Source: JAFECT01 sp964432415 (GTDB lineage Bacteria; Pseudomonadota; Alphaproteobacteria; Caulobacterales; Caulobacteraceae). From it: a DNA stretch of 64,000 nt. The stretch lies in NCBI GenBank assembly GCA_964432415.1, contig CAYSNW010000002.1:1-64000 (forward strand), in the 5' to 3' direction. This document shows, in pieces, positions 1 to 8,152 of this stretch. Each line of letters starts with the position of its first letter. The first letter of the stretch is position 1. Below the pieces are notes generated by a model, which was given only the letters and a program-made list of their open reading frames with translations, was not told the DNA's origin and searched no databases. The position numbers and the translations under genes are program-made.

Positions 1-983
1 TGCTCGGTGCGGATCTGCATCTCGATGCGCATGCCCTTGGGGCCGACCACCGTGGTGTGCAGCGAGCGGTAGTTGTTGCGCTTGGGCGTGGAGATGAAGT
101 CCTTGAACCGCTCCGGCACCATCGACCACGCCCGGTGCACGATGCCCAGCGCCCGGTAGCAGTCGTCCTCGTTCTCCACGATCACGCGGAAGGCGTAGAT
201 GTCCGACAGCTGGGAGAAGCCGATCGACTTGCGCTGCAGCTTGCGCCAGATCGAATAGGGGGTCTTTTCACGTCCGAAGACCCGCGCCGGAATGCCTGAT
301 TTCTCAAGCTTTTCGACGATGGCGCCGGAGACCGCAGACACCGCCCGGCCCTGGTCGGCCTTCAGCGCCTCGAGCCGGCGGCCGATGGCGTCGCGCGCGG
401 TCGGGTTCAGGTGCTCGAAGCTCAGTTCTTCCAGCTCGGTCGCGAAACGGTGGCAGCCGATGGAGCGGGCCAGCGGCGCATAGACGTCCAGGGTTTCGCG
501 TGAAATCCGTTCCCGCTTGGCGGCGTTGACGAACTTCAGGGTCTTCATGTTGTGCAGGCGGTCGGCCAGCTTGACCAGCAGCACCCGCACATCCTTGGAG
601 ATGGCCAGGATGAACTTGCGCAGGTTCTCGGCCTGGCGGACGTGGTCGGACTGCAGCTCCAGGCGCGACAGCTTGGTCACGCCCTCGACCAGGTCGGCGA
701 TCTCCTCGCCGAACAGATCCACGATCTCCTTGCGGGTGACCGGAGTGTCCTCGATCACGTCGTGCAGCAGGGCGGTGACGATGGCGGCGGTGTCCAGCCG
801 GTACTCGGTCAGGATGCCGGCCACCTCGATGGGGTGAGCGAAGTAGGGATCGCCCGAGGCGCGCTTCTGGGCGCCGTGCATCTTCACCGCATAGACATAG
901 GCGCGGTTGAGCAGGGCTTCGTCGGCGGTCGGGTCATAGGCCTTGACCCGCTCGATCAGCTCGAACTGGCGCAGGTGTCCCAT
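1..983 (-). CDS. spoT: Bifunctional (p)ppGpp synthetase/hydrolase (Rel/SpoT), 5' part; 3' end beyond the window
   Basis: Makes and degrades the alarmone (p)ppGpp in the cytoplasm and controls the stringent response. The reverse strand reads open from an ATG at 983 (MGHLRQFELIERVKAYD) to the left edge, about 327 residues. The HD hydrolase region is visible (HPIEVAGIL, then ALLHDVIEDT), followed by the synthetase region with RVFGREKTPYSIWRK, FSQLSDIYAFRVIV and EMQIRTEH at the edge, so both halves appear present. C-terminal TGS/ACT domains lie outside. It follows rpoZ in the same direction, as spoT does in many proteobacteria. Its start is uncertain: the frame stays open upstream to the rpoZ stop, and a CTG there is preceded by a strong AGGAGG. 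Family call is secure; the single Rel enzyme of alphaproteobacteria is often simply called SpoT or RelA. Confidence 0.93.
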   Translation of the reverse strand, partial: MGHLRQFELIERVKAYDPTADEALLNRAYVYAVKMHGAQKRASGDPYFAHPIEVAGILTEYRLDTAAIVTALLHDVIEDTPVTRKEIVDLFGEEIADLVEGVTKLSRLELQSDHVRQAENLRKFILAISKDVRVLLVKLADRLHNMKTLKFVNAAKRERISRETLDVYAPLARSIGCHRFATELEELSFEHLNPTARDAIGRRLEALKADQGRAVSAVSGAIVEKLEKSGIPARVFGREKTPYSIWRKLQRKSIGFSQLSDIYAFRVIVENEDDCYRALGIVHRAWSMVPERFKDFISTPKRNNYRSLHTTVVGPKGMRIEMQIRTE

Positions 984-1114
984 GCGCTGGGTTGGTTCGG
1001 GAGCAGGCCGGGGCCTGGAGGCTACGGGAGCCGGAGTGACGTCGGAGTCGTGCGACTGGGGGGCGCCGTCGGGCGAGGACGCCGGGACCGCCGCGCTGTT
1101 GACGTCGTCCGCCG

Positions 1115-1474
1115 TCAGTAGCGCTCCTCCTGACCGCCGTCGCGGTCGCTCTGCAGGGCGCGAACCAGTTCCTGCTCGCTCATCTGCATGTGCTGGGGCT
1201 CGGCCAGCAGGGCCAGAGTCTCGGCTTCTTCCTCGGCCTCGGTGCGCTCATCGACGCGCTGCAGCGTGCCGATCAGGTTGTCCTTGAGGTTCTCGGGATC
1301 GACCTTGTCCTCGGCGATCTCGCGCAGGGAAACGACGGGGTTCTTGTCGTTGTCGCGGTCCAGGAACAGCGGCGCGCCGGCCGAAATCGAGCGGGCCCGA
1401 TGCGCGGCCAACAGCACGAGGCCGAAGCGGTTGGGAACCTTCTCGACGCAATCTTCGACGGTGACGCGGGCCAT
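1115..1474 (-). CDS. rpoZ: RNA polymerase omega subunit
   Basis: Small subunit that helps assemble and stabilise the beta' subunit of RNA polymerase. The 119-residue protein starts MARVTVEDCVEKVPNRF, the hallmark N-terminus of RpoZ, then FGLVLLAAHRARSISAG and the conserved DKNPVVSLREIAE stretch. The tail is acidic and typical of alphaproteobacteria. It lies directly upstream of the spoT-type gene with about 130 bp between the rpoZ stop and the chosen spoT ATG. This rpoZ-spoT order is common in proteobacteria. Confidence 0.96.
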   Translation of the reverse strand: MARVTVEDCVEKVPNRFGLVLLAAHRARSISAGAPLFLDRDNDKNPVVSLREIAEDKVDPENLKDNLIGTLQRVDERTEAEEEAETLALLAEPQHMQMSEQELVRALQSDRDGGQEERY

Positions 1475-1581
1475 GCTGATCCTCGGGGAGCGGAGCTAGA
1501 ACCGGAGAATGTAACGGCCCGAGCACAATTGTGCAATGCGGCAAGAGGGGAAAAGAGGGTGTGCGCGGCGCCCTCTCCGCC

Positions 1582-1607
1582 ATCTCCCCCCGCTCGCGGG
1601 GGGAGAT
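1582..1607. repeat. Perfect 10-bp inverted repeat (intergenic hairpin)
   Basis: ATCTCCCCCC and GGGGGGAGAT flank a 6-nt loop in the 144-bp gap between rpoZ and the cupin gene. There is no T-run on either strand, so it is more like a dispersed intergenic palindrome than a classical terminator. It could still stop or stabilise the transcript of the cupin gene, which ends 12 bp away on the reverse strand. Confidence 0.5.
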
Positions 1608-1618
1608 TTCCAGATCTC

Positions 1619-2146
1619 TTACTCCCCGTCCCAATACTCCTTCGTCTCCCCGGCCCGTCCCAGGAACCGGAACCCGAGTGGCCGGCCGTTCTCCGCGCGC
1701 CCGCTCTCGACCGTCACCCCGAACTTGCCGCTGTCGGGGTACTCGCAGACCTCCGGAGACATGGCCGTCGACACCGCCAGATACTTCAGCTCCCCCGACC
1801 CGGTGTTGATGATCTGGTGCGCCGTATCGGCCTCCCCCGGCGGGCAGGCGACCACGTCCCCCGCGCGCAGCGGATAGGTCTCCGCCCCGATGCGCACCTC
1901 GCCCGCGCCCTCCAGCACGAAAAACATCTCCTCGTTCACCCGGTGGGAGTGAAGCGGAAACGCCCGCTTGCCGGCCGGAACCACGGTGACGTTGTAGCCG
2001 AGCTTCTTGGCCCCGATCCGCGTCCCGATGGTCCCGAGCTTCGCCTGGAAGGCCTCCGGCGCTACGCCCGACCCGGGAATGGGCGCGCCTCCGTGACCGA
2101 AATCGAAGTAGGTGACTTCGTCGAGATTCAGGATCGGTCTGGACAT
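1619..2146 (-). CDS. Cupin-domain protein
   Basis: 175-residue single-domain cupin, probably a metal-binding small-molecule enzyme or sensor of unknown substrate. The first cupin motif is seen around residues 60-85 (PLHSHRVNEEMFFVLEGAGEVRIG), with two His and a Glu as likely metal ligands. The second motif region is PPGEADTAHQIINTG, with one His. The protein starts MSRPILNLDEVTYF and has no signal peptide. It is monocistronic, between rpoZ and the MerB-like gene. The fold call is firm; no specific function can be assigned. Confidence 0.85.
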   Translation of the reverse strand: MSRPILNLDEVTYFDFGHGGAPIPGSGVAPEAFQAKLGTIGTRIGAKKLGYNVTVVPAGKRAFPLHSHRVNEEMFFVLEGAGEVRIGAETYPLRAGDVVACPPGEADTAHQIINTGSGELKYLAVSTAMSPEVCEYPDSGKFGVTVESGRAENGRPLGFRFLGRAGETKEYWDGE

Positions 2147-2210
2147 GACGGCCTCACGTTCTTGATATGTTCCGCGTCATATCGCGGGTATCCAGGACCC
2201 GTCAAGCGCC

Positions 2211-2906
2211 TCAGAACTTCCCCGTCTGCGACGTCAGGGTCCAGAACGCCCCCTCGAAGCCCGCCCCGAAGATGATCGCCTGAGCCTCGGCGGCCGACCA
2301 TTTGCGCCAGTCCCGGTCCGCGTGGCGCCCGTACCAGGCCCGCGCGAACCGCCCCAATTGCTCCAGACCCACCGCCTGCCCCCGCGGCAACCGGTGACGC
2401 GCCGACCAGGCGTCGATCTCAGCCTCGTTGCGGAACGGCAGCACCATGTTGCAGTGATGGTGGACATTGGCCCAGGCCGAGCGCGGCGGGATCGCGAAGT
2501 GCACGACCAGATCGTCGCGCAACGGCACCCCGTCCCTCAACCTGATCTCCACGGGCTCGTCCTCGCCGCCGAGACGCGAGCGCACCCTCACCTCCCCGCC
2601 CGCCAGCGCCGCCACCCCGAAGGCGCACCACAGGCACGGCGCCCACCAGCCGTGCTCGCGCCCCTTAACCCAGGTGGCCGAGGGCGACAGGGCGAAGGGA
2701 TGCACGATCCAGGGCTCACAGCGGTCCGGGTGCAGCACCAGGCCGTGGATCTCGTGCAGCGTCTTCAGGCCGGCCTCGATCTCGGCGGCCGTCAGGCCGA
2801 GCGCATCCGCCATCTCGCCGGTGAAGGGCGCCGCCCCGGTGTCGAGCAGTCCGCGGATGATCAGGTGATGGATGCGGCCCGCCAGGGCTTCGTCGTCGGG
2901 TGTCAT
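2211..2906 (-). CDS. MerB-like (alkylmercury lyase family) protein
   Basis: 231 residues resembling the organomercurial lyase fold: an N-terminal winged-helix-like region (residues 1-70), then the core. The Cys pair used by MerB is matched by C94 in the WCAFG motif and C152 in the HHHCN motif; a third Cys, C91, is nearby. In MerB the residue three after the first catalytic Cys is Asp99; here it is Gly97, so a key residue for C-Hg bond protonolysis is missing. Its start overlaps the folK stop (ATGA, 2903-2906), so it is translationally coupled to folK and not part of a mer operon. It is probably a divergent family member with another role; mercury activity is doubtful. Confidence 0.75.
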   Translation of the reverse strand: MTPDDEALAGRIHHLIIRGLLDTGAAPFTGEMADALGLTAAEIEAGLKTLHEIHGLVLHPDRCEPWIVHPFALSPSATWVKGREHGWWAPCLWCAFGVAALAGGEVRVRSRLGGEDEPVEIRLRDGVPLRDDLVVHFAIPPRSAWANVHHHCNMVLPFRNEAEIDAWSARHRLPRGQAVGLEQLGRFARAWYGRHADRDWRKWSAAEAQAIIFGAGFEGAFWTLTSQTGKF

Positions 2907-3415
2907 GGGCGCTCCAGGGGCGCGGCGTCCGCCCCGACCGAGGCCTCCGCCGTCAGGTTTTCAGCCGAAGTTCCGCTCACCGGATGGCGCCATCCGGGCG
3001 CGATCTCCGCCAGCGGCCCCATCACGAAGCGCCGCTCGGCCGCACGCGGGTGCGGCAGGCTCAGCTCGGGGCCGTCCAGCACAAACCTTCCGTGGGCGAT
3101 CAGGTCCAGGTCCAGGGTCCGCGCGGCGTTCCGCTCGCCCCGCACCCGCCCGAAGGCGCGCTCCACCCTCCGCAGGGCGGCCAAGACCTCGTGCGGTCCC
3201 TGCCCCGTCTCGACAATGACGACGCCGTTGAGGTAAGCGGGCGCGGACGGATCGGGCCACGCGGCCGACCGCCACCACGACGAGCGCCGGACCAGCCTCA
3301 GGCCGTTTGCCTGCAAGGCCTCCAGCGCCGCCTCGAGCAGGGTTTGGAGCGACGCATATTCGCCTTTCAGATTAGTCCCGAGCGCGACGATCACCGCTTC
3401 GTCGAGCCCAGTCAT
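2903..3415 (-). CDS. folK: 2-amino-4-hydroxy-6-hydroxymethyldihydropteridine pyrophosphokinase
   Basis: Transfers pyrophosphate from ATP to hydroxymethyl-dihydropterin in folate synthesis. HPPK signatures are present: VALGTNLKGEYASLQ near the N-terminus, the region around YLNGVVIVET, RVERAFGRVRGERNAARTLDLDLI with the DLDL metal-binding Asp pair, and LPHPRAAERRFVMGPLAEI. I chose the ATG at 3415, which has GGTGAGGA just upstream; an in-frame ATG at 3433 would add six residues but lacks a ribosome site. The C-terminal tail after the fold is longer than usual. It runs into the MerB-like gene by a 4-bp overlap and is divergent from the NYN gene 26 bp away. Confidence 0.92.
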   Translation of the reverse strand: MTGLDEAVIVALGTNLKGEYASLQTLLEAALEALQANGLRLVRRSSWWRSAAWPDPSAPAYLNGVVIVETGQGPHEVLAALRRVERAFGRVRGERNAARTLDLDLIAHGRFVLDGPELSLPHPRAAERRFVMGPLAEIAPGWRHPVSGTSAENLTAEASVGADAAPLERP

Positions 3416-3441
3416 TTCATCCTCACCGGACATTTATCGGC

Positions 3442-4044
3442 ATGACCTTTTATCCCACCGACCGCATCGCGCTGTTCATCGACGGCGCGAACCTCTACTC
3501 GGCCGCCAAGGGCCTGAATTTCGACATCGACTACAAGAAACTGCTGGACGAATTCCGCCGCCGCGGCGTGCTGATCCGCGCCTACTATTACACCGCCATC
3601 GTCGAGGGCGACGACTACTCCCCCATCCGCCCCCTGGTCGACTGGCTCGACTACAACGGCTTTACCCTGGTGACCAAGACCGCGCGCGAGTTCACCGACA
3701 GCCAGGGCCGCAAGCGCTGGCGCGGCGACATGGATATCGAGATCGCGGTCGACATGATGGAGATCGCCAACCGGGCCGATCACCTGGTGCTGTTCTCCGG
3801 CGACGGCGACTTCCGCCGCCTCGTCGAGGCCATCCAGGCCAAGGGCGTGCGCGTCACCGTGGTCTCCACCGTCAAGTCCCAGCCGCCGATGGCCTCCGAC
3901 GACCTGCGTCGCCAGGCGGACACCTTCGTTGAGCTGGCCGACCTGATGTCGATCGTGGGCCGGCCGCGCCAGCAGCACGCGCCCCGCTTCCTGCAGCCCG
4001 AGGACCGCACCGCGGCCGAACTCGAAGCGGACGACGAGGTTTGA
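3442..4044 (+). CDS. NYN-domain (LabA/DUF88-type) putative ribonuclease
   Basis: 200-residue protein with a PIN-like NYN domain. The acidic metal-site residues are in LFIDGANLY near the N-terminus, in the GDMDIEIAVDMMEI segment, and in LFSGDGDFRRLVEAI. Family members are thought to act as RNases; the target here is unknown. The C-terminal 50 residues look disordered and basic-acidic. Its TGA stop overlaps the TTG start of the uracil-DNA glycosylase gene, so the two form a coupled pair. Confidence 0.88.
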   Translation: MTFYPTDRIALFIDGANLYSAAKGLNFDIDYKKLLDEFRRRGVLIRAYYYTAIVEGDDYSPIRPLVDWLDYNGFTLVTKTAREFTDSQGRKRWRGDMDIEIAVDMMEIANRADHLVLFSGDGDFRRLVEAIQAKGVRVTVVSTVKSQPPMASDDLRRQADTFVELADLMSIVGRPRQQHAPRFLQPEDRTAAELEADDEV

Positions 4045-4676
4045 GCGCCGCTCCCCCCGAGGCGCCGGCCGACTGCCCGCTCTGCCCGCGGCTGGTCGCC
4101 TATCGCGACGACAACCGCGCCAAGGAGCCGACCTGGTTCAACGGGGCCGTGCCCTCCTGGGGCGACCCCAACGCGCGCCTGCTGGTGGCGGGCCTGGCGC
4201 CGGGGCGCGGCGGGGCCAACCGCACCGCGCGGCCCTTCACCGGGGACGGCGCCGGCTGGCTGCTCTACGCGACGCTCGGCAAGCTCGGCTTCGCGCACGG
4301 GACCTATGAAGCGCGGCCCGACGACGGGTTGGAACTGGTCGACTGCATGATCACCAACGCCGTGCGCTGCGCGCCGCCGGGCAACAAGCCGCTGCCGGCG
4401 GAGGAGAATACCTGCCGACCGTTCCTGGCTTCACGGATCAGGGCCCTGCCGAACCTCAAGGTGATCGTGACCCTGGGCGACGTATCGCGGAAGAATGTGA
4501 TCAAGGCGCTGGGCGCCAGGGCCTCGTCCATGGCGCCCGGCCATGGCGAGGAAGCCAGGATCGGCCCCTACTGGCTGATCAACAGCTACCACTGCTCGCG
4601 GCTGAACACGAACACGGGCCGGCTGACGCCGGAAATGTTCGAAGACGTGTTCCGGCGTGCCAAGGCCAAGCTCTAG
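4041..4676 (+). CDS. Family 5 uracil-DNA glycosylase (UdgB-like)
   Basis: Removes uracil (and often hypoxanthine) from DNA in base excision repair. 211 residues with a family 5 pattern: CPLCPR metal-cluster cysteines at the N-terminus, motif GLAPGRGGANRTARPFTGD, an ITNAVRCAPPGNKP segment with another Cys, a further Cys in ENTCRPF, and the HCSRLNTNTGRLT motif. The GLAPG motif without the Asp or Asn water-activator of other families is typical of type 5. The four Cys fit a 4Fe-4S cluster. Translation starts at TTG 4041 inside the upstream stop codon. The gene is convergent with the GNAT gene; their stops share the palindrome CTAG at 4673-4676. Confidence 0.9.
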   Translation: MSAAPPEAPADCPLCPRLVAYRDDNRAKEPTWFNGAVPSWGDPNARLLVAGLAPGRGGANRTARPFTGDGAGWLLYATLGKLGFAHGTYEARPDDGLELVDCMITNAVRCAPPGNKPLPAEENTCRPFLASRIRALPNLKVIVTLGDVSRKNVIKALGARASSMAPGHGEEARIGPYWLINSYHCSRLNTNTGRLTPEMFEDVFRRAKAKL

Positions 4677-5431
4677 CGCCGCCGCCAGTAGTCGTAGCGG
4701 TAGGCCTCCACGAACCCGATGGATCGATAGAGTTCGATGGCGCCGAAATTGGCCGCCTCGACCTGCAGGAACAGCCTGTCGAACCCCCTCGTCTGCGCCT
4801 GATCGACCAGGGCGCGCAGCACCCGGCGCGCCAGGCCATGGCGGCGGTAGGCGGCGGCCGTGCGCATGCCGTGGATCCCCGCCCAGCCGTCCAGGCCCGA
4901 AAGCGCGCCGATGGCCGTGACGTCGTCGGCTGCGCGGGTCTGGGCGAAGATGGTGTCCCCGGCCCGCTGCAGGGCGGACGCCCGTTCCTCACCTTCGGCC
5001 TTCGAAACACCCGGCCCCATGAACAGCGCCCGCCAGTCCGCGTCGGGACCCTCGGCCAGGCCGGCCGGGACCACCGCCGCCAGGGCGCCTGCGGCCTCTT
5101 CGGTCGCGACCGTCATGACCAGGGTCGTCTGCTCCGGCGAGAAGCCGCGCGCCTCCAGGGCCGCGATCAGGCCTTCAGGGCCGGAGAAGGCGGACACCCG
5201 GAACGCCGGCGCCACGTCGGCGGCGATGTAGAATCCAATGGCCCGGGCCAGCTTCGCGTCCAGGGAGTCCGTGCCTCCCTTCAGCGTCACGATGCTGTTG
5301 GCTCGCCCGATCACCCCACGATTGGCGCTCAGGATCCAACGGTCGTCCTCGACCCGCCGCAGGGGCGGCAGGGCGTTCAGAGTCGCGCGTTCTATCGCCT
5401 CGACATCATCCGCAGTGATCGAGGCCGTCAC
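4673..5431 (-). CDS. GNAT-family N-acetyltransferase
   Basis: 252 residues; the C-terminal half carries the acetyl-CoA binding signature RRHGLARRVLRALVDQA followed by the beta-strand LFLQVEAANFGAIELYRSIGF, classic for GNAT motifs A and B. The N-terminal half is a poorly conserved GNAT-like region, so it may be a tandem or pseudo-dimer member. The substrate is unknown. It may form a unit with the small secreted-protein gene just upstream (gap of 4 bp). Confidence 0.87.
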   Translation of the reverse strand: MTASITADDVEAIERATLNALPPLRRVEDDRWILSANRGVIGRANSIVTLKGGTDSLDAKLARAIGFYIAADVAPAFRVSAFSGPEGLIAALEARGFSPEQTTLVMTVATEEAAGALAAVVPAGLAEGPDADWRALFMGPGVSKAEGEERASALQRAGDTIFAQTRAADDVTAIGALSGLDGWAGIHGMRTAAAYRRHGLARRVLRALVDQAQTRGFDRLFLQVEAANFGAIELYRSIGFVEAYRYDYWRRR

Positions 5432-5435
5432 CGTC

Positions 5436-5783
5436 TCAGCGCTCGATCCGGCCGGCGCATTCCTGGCGCTGCATCAGGTTCAGGGCGTGGTTCTTGGCCA
5501 CCACGCACCAGTGGATCGTACGCGGCGGGATGTAGAATCCGTCCTCGTCCCCGAGGTCGAAGCGCCGCCCCTTGGGATTGCCGCCGCCCGTGTCCAGGGT
5601 CACGACATAGGTCCCGAAGGACGGCAGCGTACGGGTCGCCTTTTCATGCGGCCCGAGCTTGACCGGATCCAGGCCCTCGATCGTGAGGGTCACCGGGATC
5701 GAGCCGTCGTTGAACAGATTGACCACCTTGTCGGTGTCGCGGGGCTCGCCCGCGAGCAGGCCGGCGAAGAGCAATGCCAACAT
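5436..5783 (-). CDS. Small exported protein of unknown function
   Basis: 115 residues with a short hydrophobic N-terminus (MLALLFAGLLAGEP) that looks like a signal sequence. An AGGAGG with 5-nt spacing precedes the ATG at 5783 and decides the start; an ATG at 5810 would add nine residues that break the signal peptide. The mature part is probably beta-rich (VVNLFNDGSIPVTLTIEGL, then PPRTIHWCVV). I do not recognise a family. It is 4 bp upstream of the GNAT gene. Confidence 0.7.
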   Translation of the reverse strand: MLALLFAGLLAGEPRDTDKVVNLFNDGSIPVTLTIEGLDPVKLGPHEKATRTLPSFGTYVVTLDTGGGNPKGRRFDLGDEDGFYIPPRTIHWCVVAKNHALNLMQRQECAGRIER

Positions 5784-5843
5784 CGTCACCTCCTGAGTTC
5801 GATCGATCATGCACCCGCGGACGGCAAAGGTCCAAGCCGCCGT

Positions 5844-7553
5844 TCAGGAGGCCAAGGCCTGGCCCGGCTCCCGGTCTTGCGCCACCTCGCGTCGTTCGAG
5901 CCAGCCGCTGTAGCGCCCGATGCGGCCCGCCAGCGGCAGGACGATCTCGACGTCGAAATGGAAGCGCCCCTCGCGCACCTCCTCGAAGGCGTCGCCGACC
6001 GGCGCCAGACCTGGCGGCATGGGTATGCCGAACGCCGTCCAGCGCTTGACCACCAGACTGAGACGGCCGTTGTCGAACAGCGCCGCCAGGCCGAAGGCCA
6101 GCGGTCCGAACCGCTCTACGATCAGCCGGTCGAAGCGGCCTCTACCGATCTCCTGGGTGCTGACGAATGGCTTGCCGTCAAAGCGCCGGCGCCAGGTCTC
6201 GACCCCGTCCTTGACCGTGAATTCGACGCTCACCGGCACATCGTCCCCGCCGTTCGGGAAACCCACGATCGCGCCGATCAGCCAGGCCAGGGGATTGCGG
6301 CTGCGCTCGACCTGAGCTCGGCCCTCGACCACCAGCCGCTCGCCCGGCGAATGCATGCGCCGCATGATGGACGGCAGGCTGTCCCACACCGGACCCAGCG
6401 CCCGGCGATACAGCGGCCGATCGCCGGCGCCCTCGTCTGAGTGCACGCCGGTGAAGATGGCGCGGCGCGCGAACAGCGGTTCGAAGTCCTCGAGCTCCAG
6501 CTCGGCGATACAGGGCCGCGCCCCCGGATCGGGCCGGACGCCGGCCAGCCTGCGGCGCACCAGCGCCTCCGCCGCCATGGAGGGTATGAAGGGTCCGTCA
6601 TCGCCCTCGGCGATCAGATTCCACTGCAGTTCGGAGGGCCGCCCGCCGACCTCTCCCGTCACCCGCACGAACATGCCGCCCCGATGGGCGCCCCAGCACA
6701 ACCGCCGCATCACCGCGTGGAACAGGGGCGAGAGCGGCGTCAGCGACCGGACCAGACCCAGGCGCGGCAGCCAGCCGGCCAGATTGAGCAGCCGATGCAG
6801 GATCTCCGGGACCGGGCCCGCGCCCATCCACACCGATCGAAGCTCGGGCCAGGTCCGGGGCGCCAGCTTCAGGTCCGGCGTGTCGACCAGCGAGAACAGC
6901 CGCGAATCCAGCGGCAGGCGCCCCGGCACGGCGATGGTGACGCGCCGCGTGTCCATCAAGCCCCACCCCGAGGCCGGTCCGCCCCCGTCCCACAGCGTCA
7001 CCAGCTTGCCGGCGTAGGCGGTGACCGCGCGGATCACGTTCAGCCCCAGGCCCGCGTGCGGCGAGGGCGCGATCCCGCCCGTGATCGAGGAGAGGACATC
7101 CAGGCCCCGCGACAGCCGCCGGGCGGCCGCGAAGGTCAGCACCGGACAGGTCGACACCCCCGACAGCACCGCCACCCCCGCCGCCCGGGCCATCTCATCG
7201 AGCGCGCCCACGCCGGCCACGAACTCCGATCCGTCGGCCAGGTCGAGATAGTCGACGCCCAGCGCGACACAGGCCTCGGCGACGCGGTAGGGGCGCTCCC
7301 CATAGGCCTGCCACGGGCCGCTGGCGTCCACCACCAGGTCTGGCGCCAGGGCCGTCATCTGGGCGGTGAGGTCGCCGTCGCGGTCGAAGACGGTAGCGCG
7401 GCGCGGCGCACCGGGCGGCAGGGCGGCGCAGAACGCCTCAGCCTTGGACAGCGACCGTCCGGCGATCACCGTCTCGACCCTCGGCTCGTCGGCCAGAAGC
7501 CGCGCCAGGCGTCCGCCGAAGGTCCCGTAACCGCCGATGATCAGGAGTCGCAT
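5844..7553 (-). CDS. Saccharopine dehydrogenase-like oxidoreductase with C-terminal DUF4166 domain
   Basis: 569 residues. The N-terminus is a Rossmann fold (MRLLIIGGYGTFGGRLARLL) with the saccharopine dehydrogenase/trans-acting enoyl reductase pattern LVVDASGPWQAYG and YLDLADGS. The last ~190 residues, from LPSIMRRMHSPGERLVVEGRA to the end, fit DUF4166 (pattern ETWRRRFDGKPF, then RFHFDVEIVLPLAGRIG). Substrate unknown. The reverse-strand frame stays open a further 430 bp upstream, but that part reads as arginine-rich shadow of the lipoprotein gene, so the ATG at 7553 is preferred. Confidence 0.85.
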   Translation of the reverse strand: MRLLIIGGYGTFGGRLARLLADEPRVETVIAGRSLSKAEAFCAALPPGAPRRATVFDRDGDLTAQMTALAPDLVVDASGPWQAYGERPYRVAEACVALGVDYLDLADGSEFVAGVGALDEMARAAGVAVLSGVSTCPVLTFAAARRLSRGLDVLSSITGGIAPSPHAGLGLNVIRAVTAYAGKLVTLWDGGGPASGWGLMDTRRVTIAVPGRLPLDSRLFSLVDTPDLKLAPRTWPELRSVWMGAGPVPEILHRLLNLAGWLPRLGLVRSLTPLSPLFHAVMRRLCWGAHRGGMFVRVTGEVGGRPSELQWNLIAEGDDGPFIPSMAAEALVRRRLAGVRPDPGARPCIAELELEDFEPLFARRAIFTGVHSDEGAGDRPLYRRALGPVWDSLPSIMRRMHSPGERLVVEGRAQVERSRNPLAWLIGAIVGFPNGGDDVPVSVEFTVKDGVETWRRRFDGKPFVSTQEIGRGRFDRLIVERFGPLAFGLAALFDNGRLSLVVKRWTAFGIPMPPGLAPVGDAFEEVREGRFHFDVEIVLPLAGRIGRYSGWLERREVAQDREPGQALAS

Positions 7554-7603
7554 CGATCCATGCTCGCATCCCGACGCGGGCCGGTCCATGCGTCGCGAGC
7601 GGC

Positions 7604-8044
7604 TCAGCGAACCTTGCGGAAGCGCACGCTGCGTTCGACGTCCGGGGTCCCGTAGGGGAACTGGATGACGGCCTCGCCGTGGCTGCGGGTGTAGAGCAGG
7701 TCCTGGGGAATGCGGGCCGAATCGCCGGCGCCGTCGCGCAGGACGGCGACCCGCCAGGAATCCCAGCTGGAAGGCGTCATCCAGGGTGAGCGGCCCGCCG
7801 GCGCGGTCAGGGCCCACCGGGCCCGGTTTGCATGAACCTGCCCGCGGGCGTCGGGTTTCTCGGCCGTCACACTTCCGTCGGCCGCGAAAATGAGGCGGCC
7901 GCCCGCGCCGTCCTCCCAGGTCCCGATCAGATCGGCCTTCGACGGCGAGGGGCCGGAACAGGCCGCGAGCGCGGTCACGCACGCGAGCGCCGCCGCAAGC
8001 GCGAAGCGGGATCGTGACCTGAGGTATTCTGCAGACCTGTGCAT
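7604..8044 (-). CDS. Putative lipoprotein
   Basis: 146 residues with a lipoprotein signal: basic N-terminus, hydrophobic stretch ALAAALACVTALAAC and a lipobox LAAC near residue 29. The mature domain has LIGTWEDGAGGRLIFAADGSV, a lipocalin-like opening seen in small periplasmic beta-barrel proteins. The function is unknown. It lies 50 bp upstream of the DUF4166 gene on the same strand and may be cotranscribed with it. Confidence 0.75.
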   Translation of the reverse strand: MHRSAEYLRSRSRFALAAALACVTALAACSGPSPSKADLIGTWEDGAGGRLIFAADGSVTAEKPDARGQVHANRARWALTAPAGRSPWMTPSSWDSWRVAVLRDGAGDSARIPQDLLYTRSHGEAVIQFPYGTPDVERSVRFRKVR

Positions 8045-8152
8045 CGGACCGCGACGGTATACTTATCTCTGGTTGGACACTACTGATTGATTCAGCGGTC
8101 TATTTTCCACCATCGACGTGGGTCCGGCAACGTTTCCGGCGAAGAACGGCGC

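Noticed and set aside
7554..7982. Upstream extension of the saccharopine dehydrogenase-like frame (712 residues in all)
   Set aside because: The extra N-terminal part is Arg/Gly/Pro-rich and antisense-free shadow of the lipoprotein gene in another frame; the Rossmann fold starts at ATG 7553.
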